Shown here: in pieces, positions 35,870 to 44,221 of the stretch | How the letters are laid out: every line of letters starts with the position of its first letter | Position numbering within the stretch: the stretch's first letter is position 1 | Assembly (NCBI RefSeq): GCF_020400655.1 | Contig: NZ_JAINRC010000015.1 | Location: 124,001-188,000, forward strand | From: Streptomyces spinosus | GTDB taxonomy: Bacteria; Actinomycetota; Actinomycetes; Streptomycetales; Streptomycetaceae | Direction: 5' to 3' | DNA: 64,000 nt | Position numbers and translations under genes: made by a program | Notes under the pieces: model-generated | What the model saw: the letters and a program-made list of their open reading frames with translations, nothing else | Told to the model about the DNA's origin: nothing | Database searches by the model: none

Positions 35870-36748
35870 CTAGTGGACGGAGTGCTCCTCCAGCGGGAAC
35901 GTCCCGCCGACGACGTCCTCCGCGAACGCCTTGACCGCGTCGCCCATGACCTCACGCAGGTTCGCGTACTTCTTGACGAACTTCGGGACCCGGCCGGAGG
36001 TCAGCCCGAGCATGTCCGTCCACACCAGGACCTGCGCGTCCGTCTCCGGTCCCGCGCCGATGCCGACCGTCGGGATGTGCAGCACCCGCGTCACCTCGGC
36101 CGCCAGCTCCGCCGGGACCAGCTCCAGCACCACCGCGAACGCGCCCGCGTCCTGCACGGCCTTGGCGTCGCGCAGCAGCTGCTGTGCCGCCTCCTCGCCG
36201 CGCCCCTGCACGCGGTAGCCCATCGCGTTGACGGACTGCGGGGTCAGCCCGATGTGGGCCATGACCGGGATGCCGGACTCCACCAGCAGCCGGATCTGCT
36301 CGTGCGACCGCTCGCCGCCCTCCAGCTTGACCGCGCCGACGCCGGCCTCCTTCACCAGCCGGGTCGCCGAGCGCAGCGCCTGCACCGGGCCCTCCTGGTA
36401 GGAGCCGAAGGGCAGGTCGCCGACGATCAGGGAACGGGTGGTGCCGCGTACGACGGCCGCGGACAGCATGGTCATCTCGTCGAGGGTGACGGGGACGGTG
36501 GTGTCGTACCCGAGGTGGCAGTTGCCCGCCGAGTCGCCGACCAGGATGACCGGGATCCCGGCCTCGTCGAAGACGGACGCGGTCATCGCGTCGTAGGCGG
36601 TGAGCATGGGCCACTTCTCGCCCCGCTCCTTGGCGAGGGCGATGTCGCGGACGGTGATGCGGCGGGTGCCCTTTCCTCCGTAGAGGCCCCCGTACAGCGC
36701 CTTGCTGCCGTCGGAAGGCTTGTTCTGGGCAGCCGAAAGCTGCGTCAT
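35870..36748 (-). CDS. panB: 3-methyl-2-oxobutanoate hydroxymethyltransferase
   Basis: 292 aa from ATG 36748, preceded by GAAGGAG at 8 nt; an in-frame ATG 7 codons earlier lacks such a site. First step of pantothenate (coenzyme A) synthesis: adds a hydroxymethyl from methylene-THF to ketoisovalerate. Motifs: MLTAYDAMTA, VGDSAGN with a metal ligand, KLEGG, HIGLTPQ, and VVLELVPAELA with the catalytic Glu. An N-terminal stretch of about 25 residues (GSKALYGGLYGGKGTRRIT) is usual for actinobacteria. Divergent from the exporter gene at 36929. Confidence 0.96.
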   Translation of the reverse strand: MTQLSAAQNKPSDGSKALYGGLYGGKGTRRITVRDIALAKERGEKWPMLTAYDAMTASVFDEAGIPVILVGDSAGNCHLGYDTTVPVTLDEMTMLSAAVVRGTTRSLIVGDLPFGSYQEGPVQALRSATRLVKEAGVGAVKLEGGERSHEQIRLLVESGIPVMAHIGLTPQSVNAMGYRVQGRGEEAAQQLLRDAKAVQDAGAFAVVLELVPAELAAEVTRVLHIPTVGIGAGPETDAQVLVWTDMLGLTSGRVPKFVKKYANLREVMGDAVKAFAEDVVGGTFPLEEHSVH

Positions 36749-36888
36749 GGCAACGGCTCCTTCAGTCATCTCGAGGCGCCCTGACGGCGTCCCCGGATCG
36801 ACTCCATGGTGGCACCTCGTGCCATTCGGGGCCAGGGGTACCCCCTTGTGAGCCCAGCCGCGTAAGGGCTTGGTAAAGAAATAAGATA

Positions 36889-36906
36889 CGATACGGTTCC
36901 GTATCG
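36889..36906. promoter_or_regulatory. Palindromic operator overlapping the exporter promoter
   Basis: CGATACGG-TT-CCGTATCG is a perfect 8+8 palindrome with a 2-bp centre. It overlaps the -10 (TACGGT 36892-36897) of a promoter with -35 TTGGTA at 36870-36875 (16-bp spacer), 32 bp before the exporter ATG. A TetR regulator is encoded just downstream of the exporter and is the likely binder. Confidence 0.65.
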
Positions 36907-36928
36907 AAATGATCGTAGGCTCGAACAC

Positions 36929-38515
36929 ATGACAAGTCCCGTCCCTGCCTCCCGAATACCGGAAGCGGTGCACCGGCGCCGCTGGGCGATCCTCGGCGTG
37001 CTCATGCTCAGCCTGCTGATCGTGGTGCTCGACAACTCGATCCTGAACGTCGCCATCAAGACGATCGCCACCCCGGCGCCCACCGGCCTCGGCGCCACGC
37101 AGAGCGAGATCGAGTGGGCGATCAACGCCTACACTCTCGTCTTCGCCGGCCTGCTGTTCACCGCCGGACTCGTCGGCGACCGGCTCGGCCGCAAGAAGGT
37201 GCTGCTCGGCGGCATCCTCGTGTTCGGCATCGGTTCCGCGCTCGCCGCCGAGTCCGGCTCGCCCGGCCAGCTGATCGCCTACCGCGCGCTGATGGCCCTC
37301 GGTGCCGCGTTCGTCATGCCCGCCACCCTCGCGGTGCTCATGAACGTCTTCGAACGCGAGGAACAGCCCAAGGCCATCGGCATCTGGGCCGGCGGCGTCG
37401 GCCTCGCCATCGCCATCGGCCCGATCACCGGCGGCGCCCTCCTCGACCACTTCTGGTGGGGCTCGGTCTTCCTCGTCAACGTGCCCATCGTGATCGTCGC
37501 GCTGGTCCTGATGGCCTGGCTGGTGCCCGACTCCCGCGACCCGCGGCCCGGCCGCCTCGATCCCATCGGCGTGGTCCTGTCCGTCGTCGGCCTGGTGCTG
37601 CTCGTCTACGGCATCATCAAGGGCGGCGAGCTGGCCGACTTCACCGACGCCAAGGCGCTGGGCGCCATCGCCGCCGGCCTCGTCGTCCTGGCCGCCTTCG
37701 TCGTGTTCGAGAAGCGCAGCGACCACCCGTCGCTGGACGTCACCTACTTCCGCAACAAGGTCTTCTCGGCCGCCATGAGCGCCATCGCGCTCGTCTTCTT
37801 CGCGCTGATGGGCGTCACCTTCTTCGGCGTCTTCTACACCCAGAGCGTGCGCGGCTACTCCCCGCTGGAGTCCGGCGTGCTGATGCTGCCGCTCGCCGCC
37901 GCCCAGCTGATCTTCGCGCCCCGGGCACGGCTGCTGGTCGACCGGTTCGGCAACAAGGCCACCACCACCGGCGGTCTGGTGCTCATCGCCGCGACGCTGG
38001 CCGCGTTCGCCACGTTCGAGGCCGACACGCCGATCTGGCTGCTGGAGGTCGTGTTCTTCCTCATGGGCACCGGCATGGCGCACATCATGACCCCGACCTC
38101 GGTCGTCATCATGCAGGCCCTGCCCCGTGAGAAGGCCGGCTCCGCCTCGGCGCTCAGCAACACCTTCCGCCAGGTCGGCGGCGCCCTCGGCATCGCCGTC
38201 CTCGGCTCCGTGCTCGCCACCGCGTACCGCAACGGCATCGAGGACAAGCTCGGCCTGCTGCCGCCCGGCCTGCGCACGACCGCCGGCGAGTCCATCGAGG
38301 CCACCCTCGGCGTCGCCGAGAAGCTCGGCCCGCGGGGCGAGGCCCTGGTCACCCCCGCCCACGACGCGTTCCTGCACGCCATGCACGTCACCGCCCTGTG
38401 CGGTACGGGCGTCGCGCTGATCGGCGCCGTGGTGACCTTCCTGTTCCTGCCGGGCAAGCCGCCCGCCGGCCGGCGGCAGGACAAGGAGCCGGAGCTGGTC
38501 GCCGCCGGGGAGTGA
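36929..38515 (+). CDS. DHA2-type MFS drug exporter (EmrB/QacA subfamily)
   Basis: 528 aa, fourteen predicted helices, as in the DHA2 drug:H+ antiporters. LDNSILNVAIKTI in helix 1 is the conserved LDxTIVNVALP-like motif; GDRLGRKKVLLGG is the loop 2-3 motif. A palindromic operator covers its promoter and a TetR gene lies 76 nt downstream, the usual layout of a regulated multidrug exporter. Substrate unknown. Confidence 0.93.
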   Translation: MTSPVPASRIPEAVHRRRWAILGVLMLSLLIVVLDNSILNVAIKTIATPAPTGLGATQSEIEWAINAYTLVFAGLLFTAGLVGDRLGRKKVLLGGILVFGIGSALAAESGSPGQLIAYRALMALGAAFVMPATLAVLMNVFEREEQPKAIGIWAGGVGLAIAIGPITGGALLDHFWWGSVFLVNVPIVIVALVLMAWLVPDSRDPRPGRLDPIGVVLSVVGLVLLVYGIIKGGELADFTDAKALGAIAAGLVVLAAFVVFEKRSDHPSLDVTYFRNKVFSAAMSAIALVFFALMGVTFFGVFYTQSVRGYSPLESGVLMLPLAAAQLIFAPRARLLVDRFGNKATTTGGLVLIAATLAAFATFEADTPIWLLEVVFFLMGTGMAHIMTPTSVVIMQALPREKAGSASALSNTFRQVGGALGIAVLGSVLATAYRNGIEDKLGLLPPGLRTTAGESIEATLGVAEKLGPRGEALVTPAHDAFLHAMHVTALCGTGVALIGAVVTFLFLPGKPPAGRRQDKEPELVAAGE

Positions 38516-38548
38516 GGCACACGCGCGGTTCCACGGGGGAAGGAGGCG

Positions 38549-38570
38549 GCTGCGGGACAATTCCCGCAGC
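38549..38570. terminator. Hairpin between the exporter and tetR genes
   Basis: GCTGCGGGA and TCCCGCAGC pair perfectly over 9 bp around a CAAT loop, about midway between the exporter stop and the TetR start. It could attenuate read-through into tetR or be a regulator site. Confidence 0.5.
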
Positions 38571-38591
38571 ACAGTGAGAGGACGGATCGTC

Positions 38592-39221
38592 GTGAGCCTT
38601 GCCGAGAGCCGACCGCGACCGGACGGACCCGCACGGGGCCGGCCGCGCAGCGAAGCGGTGGAACGCGCCATCCTGGAAGGCGTGATGAAGCTCCTGGAGG
38701 AGGGCGTGCCCCTCGCCGAGCTGTCCATCGAGCGGGTCGCCCGCACGGCCGGGGTCGGCAAGGCCACCATCTACCGCCGCTGGAGCGGCAAGGAGGAACT
38801 GTTCGTCGACGTCGTACGCGCCGCCGAACCCCCCGACCCCGAACTCCCCGGCACCAGCCTGCGCGACGACCTCGTCGTCCTGCTGGAGTCCCTGCGCCGG
38901 CGCGGCCTGGTCAGCCGCTCCTCGGCGATCCTGCACAACGTGTACGCCCAGATGAAGAGCAGCCCGCGGATCTGGGCGGCGTACCACGCCAGCGTCATAG
39001 CGCCCCGCCGCGACCTCGCCCTGGACCTGCTGCGCCGCGCGCAGGCGAGCGGCGAGATCCGCGCGGACATCGACCTGGACCTGGCCAACGACATGTTCGT
39101 CGGCCCCATGCTCGTCCGCTCCGTCATGCGTCCCGACGCCGAACTGCCCGAAGGGCTGGCGGAGCAGATCGTCGACGCGGTGCTGGACGGCCTACGGCCC
39201 GTCAGGTCCACGCCGGCGTAG
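38592..39221 (+). CDS. TetR/AcrR-family regulator of the adjacent exporter
   Basis: 209 aa from GTG 38592, with AGAGGA 10 nt upstream; another in-frame GTG 6 codons earlier lacks this. Helix-turn-helix at residues 20-65 (RSEAVERAILEGVMKLL, VGKATIYRRWSGKEEL) and a C-terminal TetR_C_11-like ligand domain. Follows the DHA2 exporter in the same direction. It probably represses the exporter through the palindrome at 36889-36906. Confidence 0.9.
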   Translation: MSLAESRPRPDGPARGRPRSEAVERAILEGVMKLLEEGVPLAELSIERVARTAGVGKATIYRRWSGKEELFVDVVRAAEPPDPELPGTSLRDDLVVLLESLRRRGLVSRSSAILHNVYAQMKSSPRIWAAYHASVIAPRRDLALDLLRRAQASGEIRADIDLDLANDMFVGPMLVRSVMRPDAELPEGLAEQIVDAVLDGLRPVRSTPA

Positions 39222-39378
39222 CACTAATGTGCGCGTTTCGTCACAGACCCCGCGCGCCCCGGGGGTCACCGGAACTCGCGGCCCCGGCTCGTTCGTCCTC
39301 GTCTTCCGTACGGCCGTCATGGGACGGCGGAACGGAGCCGATCATCCCCTAGGGTCGGAAGAGCAAGGGGGGCGAACG

Positions 39379-40458
39379 GTGTGCACGGCAGGCAGTGAGG
39401 CAGACGGTATGGCGCAGCAGGCGTACATGACGGAGACGGTGGGCGACGGCTCGGAGCCCGAGCGACCGGGATCCCGGCTCCGACGCCTGGCGCACCGCCT
39501 CTTCACCGGGTGGCGCAGCGATCCGGGCGTCTGGCGGCGCGGCGTCGTCCTCGCCGTGCTGGCCCTGCTGCTGGCCCTGGTGATGCTGCTGCACGCCCAC
39601 ATGCCGAACGCGGTGGGCAACCTCGGCTCGCTCACCGAGACGTTCCTGCCCTGGCTGGGCCTGGCCGTGCCGGTGCTGCTGGTCCTCGCCCTGGTCCGCC
39701 GGTCGCTGACCGCGCTGATCGTGATCCTGCTCCCGGCGATCGTCTGGCTGAACCTCTTCGGCGGCCTGCTGACCGACAAGTCCGGCGCCGGCGGCGACCT
39801 GACGGTGGCCACCCACAACGTCAACGCCGACAACCCCGACCCGGCCGCGACCGCCACCGGCGTGGCCGCGTCCGGCGCCGACATCCTCGCCCTGGAGGAG
39901 CTGCCCGCCTCCGCCGTGCCCGTCTACGAGAAGGCGCTGGCGTCGACGTACAAGCACCACGCGGTCGTCGGCACGGTCGGGCTGTGGAGCAAGTACCCGA
40001 TGACCGGCGTCCACGCCGTCGACATCAAGCTCGGCTGGAAGCGGGCGATGCGCGCCACCGTGACGACGCCCAAGGGGCCGGTCGCGGTCTACGTCGCCCA
40101 CCTGCCCTCGGTGCGGGTGAAGATGGAGGCCGGGTTCACCGCCCGGCAGCGGGACAAGAGCGCCGACGCGCTCGGCGAGGCCATCTCCGACGAGCCCCTG
40201 AAGCAGGTCGTGCTGCTCGGCGACCTGAACGGCACCATGAACGACCGCGCGCTCAACGGCGTCACCTCCCAGATGCGCTCCACGCAGGGCGCGGCCGGCA
40301 GCGGCTTCGGGTTCAGCTGGCCGGCGTCGTTCCCGATGGCCCGCATCGACCAGATCATGGTGAAGGGCGTGGAGCCGGAGAAGAGCTGGACGCTGCCGCG
40401 CACGAACAGCGATCACCTGCCCGTAGCGGCCCGTGTGAAGCTCGACACAGGTTCTTGA
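39379..40458 (+). CDS. Membrane-anchored endonuclease/exonuclease/phosphatase (EEP) family protein
   Basis: 359 aa from GTG 39379, with AAGGGGGG 6 nt before it and TAGGGT as -10 near 39350; an in-frame ATG at 39409 is also possible. Three hydrophobic helices occupy about residues 55-140, then an EEP catalytic domain faces outward: TVATHNVNADNP, DILALEELP, LLGDLNGTMND and TNSDHLPVAA hold the Asn, Glu, Asp/Asn and Asp-His active-site residues. Hydrolyses phosphodiesters; target unknown (nuclease, or sphingomyelinase-like). Confidence 0.88.
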   Translation: MCTAGSEADGMAQQAYMTETVGDGSEPERPGSRLRRLAHRLFTGWRSDPGVWRRGVVLAVLALLLALVMLLHAHMPNAVGNLGSLTETFLPWLGLAVPVLLVLALVRRSLTALIVILLPAIVWLNLFGGLLTDKSGAGGDLTVATHNVNADNPDPAATATGVAASGADILALEELPASAVPVYEKALASTYKHHAVVGTVGLWSKYPMTGVHAVDIKLGWKRAMRATVTTPKGPVAVYVAHLPSVRVKMEAGFTARQRDKSADALGEAISDEPLKQVVLLGDLNGTMNDRALNGVTSQMRSTQGAAGSGFGFSWPASFPMARIDQIMVKGVEPEKSWTLPRTNSDHLPVAARVKLDTGS

Positions 40459-40483
40459 CCCGCCGGAATACCGGACCTGAGAG

Positions 40484-40508
40484 AGTTTGTTCCGTCCAGG
40501 AACATACT
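40484..40508. promoter_or_regulatory. 25-bp palindromic operator before an MFS exporter gene
   Basis: AGTTTGTTCC (40484-40493), spacer GTCCA, GGAACATACT (40499-40508): arms complementary at 9 of 10 positions, A+T-rich, 48 bp before the exporter ATG. Likely bound by a MarR/HxlR-type dimer that is encoded elsewhere. Confidence 0.6.
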
Positions 40509-40555
40509 GCGAGACTCGAACCTGTACGGCACTCCGCTCTCTGAAAGGTCCCCTC

Positions 40556-41773
40556 ATGCCCCTGGCCCTGCTCGCCCTCGCCGTGGGCGCCTTCGGCATC
40601 GGTACGACCGAGTTCGTGATGATGGGCCTGCTGCCCGACGTCGCGGACGACCTGCACATCTCGATCCCCGCCGCCGGCCACCTGGTCTCGGCGTACGCGC
40701 TGGGCGTCGTCATCGGCGCCCCGCTGCTGGCCGCGCTGACCGCGCGGATGTCCCGCCGCACGGTCCTGATCTCCCTCATGGCCCTGTTCGTCGCGGGCAA
40801 CGCCCTGTCGGCGTTCGCCCCCGGCGACGGCTCCCTGCTGGCCGCCCGCTTCCTCAGCGGCCTGCCGCACGGCGCCTTCTTCGGGGTCGGCGCGGTCGTC
40901 GCCACGGCGATGGTCCCGCCGGAGCGCAAGGCCCGCTCGGTGTCCCTGATGTTCCTCGGCCTGACCGTCGCCAACATCGCGGGCGTCCCCGTCGCCACCC
41001 TGATGGGCCAGCACCTGGGCTGGCGGGCGACGTTCCTGGGAGTGAGCGTGATCGGCCTGGCGGCGATCGCCTCCCTGGCCCTGCTGATCCCCCACGACCG
41101 GAACCACGCGGCCACGTCGACGGGCCTGCGCGGCGAACTCGCGGCCCTGAGGTCGGTACCGGTCTGGCTGGCCCTCGGTACGACGGTGGCGGGCTTCGGC
41201 GCGCTCTTCGCCGCCTACAGCTACGTCACCCCGATGCTCACGGACGCGGCGGGCTACGCCGAGACCAGCGTGACCCTGCTCCTCGCCCTCTTCGGCGTCG
41301 GCGCCACGGCGGGCAACCTGCTGGGCGGCCGGCTCGCCGACCACTCCCTGCGCGCCACCCTCTTCGGCGGCCTGGCGTCCCTGGGCGCGGTCCTGGCGCT
41401 GTTCCCCCTGCTGATGCGGGCGGAGTGGAGCGCGGCCCTGGCGGTCGCCCTGCTGGGAATGGCGGCGTTCGTCACCGGCTCCCCGCTCCAGCTGATGGTG
41501 ATGGAGAAGGCGTCGGCGGCCCCCTCCCTCGCCTCCTCGGCCAACCAGGCGGCGTTCAACCTGGCCAACGCGGGCGGCGCCTGGATCGGCGGCCTGACCC
41601 TGGCGGCCGGCTTCGGTACGACGTCCCCGGCGCTGGCGGGAGCGGCCCTGGCCGTCCTGGGCCTGGGCGTGGCGAGCGTGGCGTACGCGGTGGACCGCCG
41701 CCGGGAGACTCCGTCGGCGGGGCGGGTGGTGGCGTCCCGGGTTCCGGAGACGGAGGACGCGCTGTACCGCTGA
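40556..41773 (+). CDS. MFS transporter (AraJ/YdhP-like DHA1 efflux protein)
   Basis: 405 aa from ATG 40556, with AAAGG 8 nt upstream. Twelve helices; the start LALAVGAFGIGTTEFVMMGLLP is diagnostic of the AraJ/CmlA-like DHA1 group, and the segment FLSGLPHGAFFGVGAVVA is the conserved helix 4 region. Exports sugars or drugs. It has its own promoter region with a strong palindrome, so expression is probably inducible. Confidence 0.92.
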   Translation: MPLALLALAVGAFGIGTTEFVMMGLLPDVADDLHISIPAAGHLVSAYALGVVIGAPLLAALTARMSRRTVLISLMALFVAGNALSAFAPGDGSLLAARFLSGLPHGAFFGVGAVVATAMVPPERKARSVSLMFLGLTVANIAGVPVATLMGQHLGWRATFLGVSVIGLAAIASLALLIPHDRNHAATSTGLRGELAALRSVPVWLALGTTVAGFGALFAAYSYVTPMLTDAAGYAETSVTLLLALFGVGATAGNLLGGRLADHSLRATLFGGLASLGAVLALFPLLMRAEWSAALAVALLGMAAFVTGSPLQLMVMEKASAAPSLASSANQAAFNLANAGGAWIGGLTLAAGFGTTSPALAGAALAVLGLGVASVAYAVDRRRETPSAGRVVASRVPETEDALYR

Positions 41774-41856
41774 GGGCGGCGAGGGGCCGTGCCGCCAAGG
41801 TGCCCCTCGCGGGAAGGGTTCCGCCGGCGAGGGCCCTGGTCCTATCGTCTGGGCCC

Positions 41857-42384
41857 GTGAACGAAAAAGCGGCTCCCCTGCCCCCGACGGTCTTCCCGCT
41901 CGCCAAGGGACGTGTGTGGGCGATGCTGGCCGGCTCGCTGGTCTTCGTCGTCCTCGGCATCGTCTTCCTGGTCGCCCACAGCACCGTGAAGATGACGGTG
42001 GCCGGCGCGCTGGCCGTCCTCTTCTTCGGGTTCTGCTCGGTGAGCTACGTCCGGCGTCTGCTCCGTGGCCGACCGGAGCTGGTACTGGACGACGCGGGCG
42101 TGGACCACGTGAGCCTGGGCCGGTTCGGCTGGGACGAGATAGCCGCCGTGCGGATACGCGAGCAGCGGGTGCGCACCACCTCGCAGCGGTTCATCGAGCT
42201 GGTCCTGCACGATCCGGACGCCTACCTGGCGCGGGCGCCCCGGCTCGTCCGCAGGACCGCCCCGGCGAACGCACGGCTCGGCCTCGGCCCGGCCAACATG
42301 GCCGTGAACACCTTGCCGGCGCCGCCGGAAGCGGTGCTGGACGCGATGCGGCGTCACTGCCCCGGACTCCCGGTCCAGCGGTGA
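41857..42384 (+). CDS. STM3941-like membrane protein with PH-like domain
   Basis: 175 aa from GTG 41857; TATCGT lies 8 nt upstream, so probably leaderless. Two hydrophobic helices (AMLAGSLVFVVLGIVFLVAH and TVAGALAVLFFGFCSVSYV), then a soluble bacterial PH-like beta domain (LVLDDAGVDHVSLGRFGWDEIAAVRI). Resembles STM3941 family proteins; function unknown. Confidence 0.75.
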   Translation: MNEKAAPLPPTVFPLAKGRVWAMLAGSLVFVVLGIVFLVAHSTVKMTVAGALAVLFFGFCSVSYVRRLLRGRPELVLDDAGVDHVSLGRFGWDEIAAVRIREQRVRTTSQRFIELVLHDPDAYLARAPRLVRRTAPANARLGLGPANMAVNTLPAPPEAVLDAMRRHCPGLPVQR

Positions 42385-42431
42385 GGGGGCCACTTCCCGG
42401 CACGCGCTCGACTCAGGCCGCGTAGCCCCGC

Positions 42432-42788
42432 TCAGTTCCTCAGTTCGCACCACACCGTCTTCCGGTCCGGTCCCTGGACCACGCCCCACCGCTCGGCCAG
42501 CGCGTCCACGAGCGCCAACCCCCGCCCCGACTCGGCCGTTTCCCCTGCCGACAGCAGGACGGGCAACGCGCGCGGGTCGGGATCGGTCACCTCGATCCGC
42601 GTACGCCCCACCGCCGTACCCCCGACCCGGACCGTCACCGGTGTTCCCTCGCCGAGGTGGTCGATGACGTTGGTCAGCAGCTCCGTCGCACACAGGCGGA
42701 CGTCGAAGCCGTGCGCACGGAGGTGGTGGCGCAGTTCCGGCGCGGCCTTCGCGGTGGCCAGCAGGTGCAGTTCCAGCGACGTCGTCAC
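42432..42788 (-). CDS. Anti-sigma factor-like ATP-binding protein (HATPase_c)
   Basis: 118 aa from GTG 42788, whose TGA-overlapping start (GTGA) couples it to the upstream small gene. GHKL ATPase boxes: N-box ATELLTNVIDH, then VTDPDPRALP and G-box SGRGLALVDALAERWG. Streptomyces encode many such RsbW/SpoIIAB-like kinases, often beside Scr1/WhiJ-type HTH genes, where they are thought to control sigma factors or development. Confidence 0.9.
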   Translation of the reverse strand: MTTSLELHLLATAKAAPELRHHLRAHGFDVRLCATELLTNVIDHLGEGTPVTVRVGGTAVGRTRIEVTDPDPRALPVLLSAGETAESGRGLALVDALAERWGVVQGPDRKTVWCELRN

Positions 42789-43006
42789 TCCGCCGCCGCC
42801 TTCCTCAGCACGGCGGCCAGCGCCCGCGCCGTGGCGGTGTTGCAGTTCCCGAGCGTGACGAGTCCGGCGGGCGGGGCGTACGTACCCGCGAAGCTCGGCA
42901 GGTCGGCCCGGAGCGAGGGGAGGGTGATGCCGTGCAGGGCGAGCGCGGCGCGGAGGTCCTCGACGCAGAGCGTGACGTCGTAGGCGGTGGGGGAGCGGTC
43001 GGACAT
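42785..43006 (-). CDS. Small conserved protein of the WhiJ-type regulatory cluster
   Basis: 73 aa from ATG 43006 (an in-frame TTG is 4 codons earlier). Acidic N-terminus (VTLCVEDLRAALALHGITLPSLRAD), then GLVTLGNCNTATARALAAVL. No catalytic motif. It is translationally coupled to the ATPase-like gene downstream. Such small proteins recur in streptomycete HTH/ATPase clusters, without known biochemical role. Confidence 0.7.
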   Translation of the reverse strand: MSDRSPTAYDVTLCVEDLRAALALHGITLPSLRADLPSFAGTYAPPAGLVTLGNCNTATARALAAVLRKAAAE

Positions 43007-43121
43007 GAGAGGCGGCAACCTTCTGTGCTGTGCGTGACGAACGCCTCACAGACTGTCGCCGCGCTCGCTACCGTGGAAGAGGTTTCGCGTTCGCGACCAG
43101 GGCAGCGGAGGAGAGTGAGCG

Positions 43122-43985
43122 GTGGCCCGGGGCAAGGACATTGACGGCTCGATGAGCGTCCCGACCTTCTACGGCAAGGAGTTGCGGTGGAAGCGGGAGG
43201 CGGCCGGCCTGTCGTTGGAGGCGTTCCTCGAGGGGAGCTTCTACGGCAAGACGTACCTCAGCGACATCGAGCACGGGGAGCGGAGGATGCCCATCGATCT
43301 GGCTCGGCATGCGGATCGTGTGCTCCGGACCGACGGCTTCTTCGAGCGCCGTTGCGAGGATGTGCGGAGGGCGAGGAGGGCTGGGCACCCCACGTATTTC
43401 GAGAAGGTCTTGGAGGCGGAGAGGTATGCGCTGACCATCGAGGAGTGGTGTCCGACGCTCTTGCCGGGGCTACTTCAGACTCCGGCCTACGCGCGGGCCG
43501 TCATCCTGGCCGATCTTCCGCTGTCCTCCGACGCCGAGGTGGAAGAAAAGGTCAGCGGCCGAACAGCGCGCGCCGCCCTGTTCGAAGCGGATCACCGCAC
43601 CCCGGAGTACTGGGTCATCATGCACGAGTCGCTACTCACCCAACCGCTCCTCGAAGCACCGGACATGGCGGCGCAGCTCGATCACATCGGGGATTTGGCG
43701 GACCGGCGCCGGATCACTCCGCAGATCGTTCCGTGGAAGCAACGGGCGTATCCCCTGATGGCTGCTTCCATCATGACCATGACGTTCCCAGATGCCCCGC
43801 CGCTGGTGTACACCGAGGCGTCCTACAGCGGAGTCACCGTCGATGATCCAGCTCTCGTGGAGCGGTACCGCAAGGCATACGATCGGCTCAGGGCCGTCGC
43901 GCTGTCACCAGACACGTCCCTCGCCATGATCAAGTCAGCGGCAGAGGATCACCGAAATGGCAAGCAATCGGATCGACTTGAGTAG
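43122..43985 (+). CDS. XRE-family HTH regulator with DUF5753 (Scr1/WhiJ-like)
   Basis: 287 aa from GTG 43122, preceded by GGAGGAGAG. Residues 12-70 form the helix-turn-helix (GKELRWKREAAGLSLEAFLEG, TYLSDIEHGERRM), and residues 95-270 the Scr1/DUF5753 sensor domain (CPTLLPGLLQTPAYARAVI, ITPQIVPWKQRAYP). Its 3' end overlaps the DUF397 gene by 29 nt. The pair HTH-DUF397 is the streptomycete WhiJ/BldB-associated module controlling development or antibiotic onset. The gene has slightly lower G+C than its neighbours. Confidence 0.92.
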   Translation: MARGKDIDGSMSVPTFYGKELRWKREAAGLSLEAFLEGSFYGKTYLSDIEHGERRMPIDLARHADRVLRTDGFFERRCEDVRRARRAGHPTYFEKVLEAERYALTIEEWCPTLLPGLLQTPAYARAVILADLPLSSDAEVEEKVSGRTARAALFEADHRTPEYWVIMHESLLTQPLLEAPDMAAQLDHIGDLADRRRITPQIVPWKQRAYPLMAASIMTMTFPDAPPLVYTEASYSGVTVDDPALVERYRKAYDRLRAVALSPDTSLAMIKSAAEDHRNGKQSDRLE

Positions 43986-44160
43986 AGCTCTCTGGTTCAA
44001 GAGCAGCTACAGCAACGAAGACGGCGGTAACTGTCTGGAAGTCGCCTCCAACATCCAGGAAGTCATCCCCGTACGTGACTCCAAGCTCCCCCACGGCCCC
44101 GTCCTCCTCCTCACCCCCACCGCCTGGACCCCCTTCGTCACCGCGCTCAAGGCCCGATGA
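43957..44160 (+). CDS. DUF397 protein (partner of the HTH regulator)
   Basis: 67 aa from ATG 43957, overlapping the HTH gene by 29 nt. DUF397 hallmarks: ALWFKSSYSNEDGGNCLEVA, VIPVRDSKLPHGPVLLLTPTAWTPFVTALK. Known members act with Scr1/WhiJ-type HTH proteins, modulating their repression. No other domain. Confidence 0.93.
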   Translation: MASNRIDLSRALWFKSSYSNEDGGNCLEVASNIQEVIPVRDSKLPHGPVLLLTPTAWTPFVTALKAR

Positions 44161-44164
44161 CGCC

Positions 44165-44200
44165 GAAGGGGCGTGAGGTGCACGCACCCCACGCCCCTTC
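44165..44200. terminator. Bidirectional terminator after DUF397 and the protease gene
   Basis: GAAGGGGCGTG (44165-44175) and CACGCCCCTTC (44190-44200) pair perfectly over 11 bp, located between convergent stop codons. Confidence 0.8.
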
Positions 44201-44221
44201 AACTGAGCGAACCCCGGCGAC

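Noticed and set aside
30611..36748. Antibiotic biosynthetic cluster around the SARP and ABC exporter
   Set aside because: No polyketide, NRPS, terpene or RiPP enzymes are present; neighbours are Uma2 and panB.
35870..38770. 966-codon minus-strand frame extending panB
   Set aside because: Only the panB part is real; the extension is antisense to the DHA2 exporter and rich in Asp/Glu/Gln/His shadow codons.
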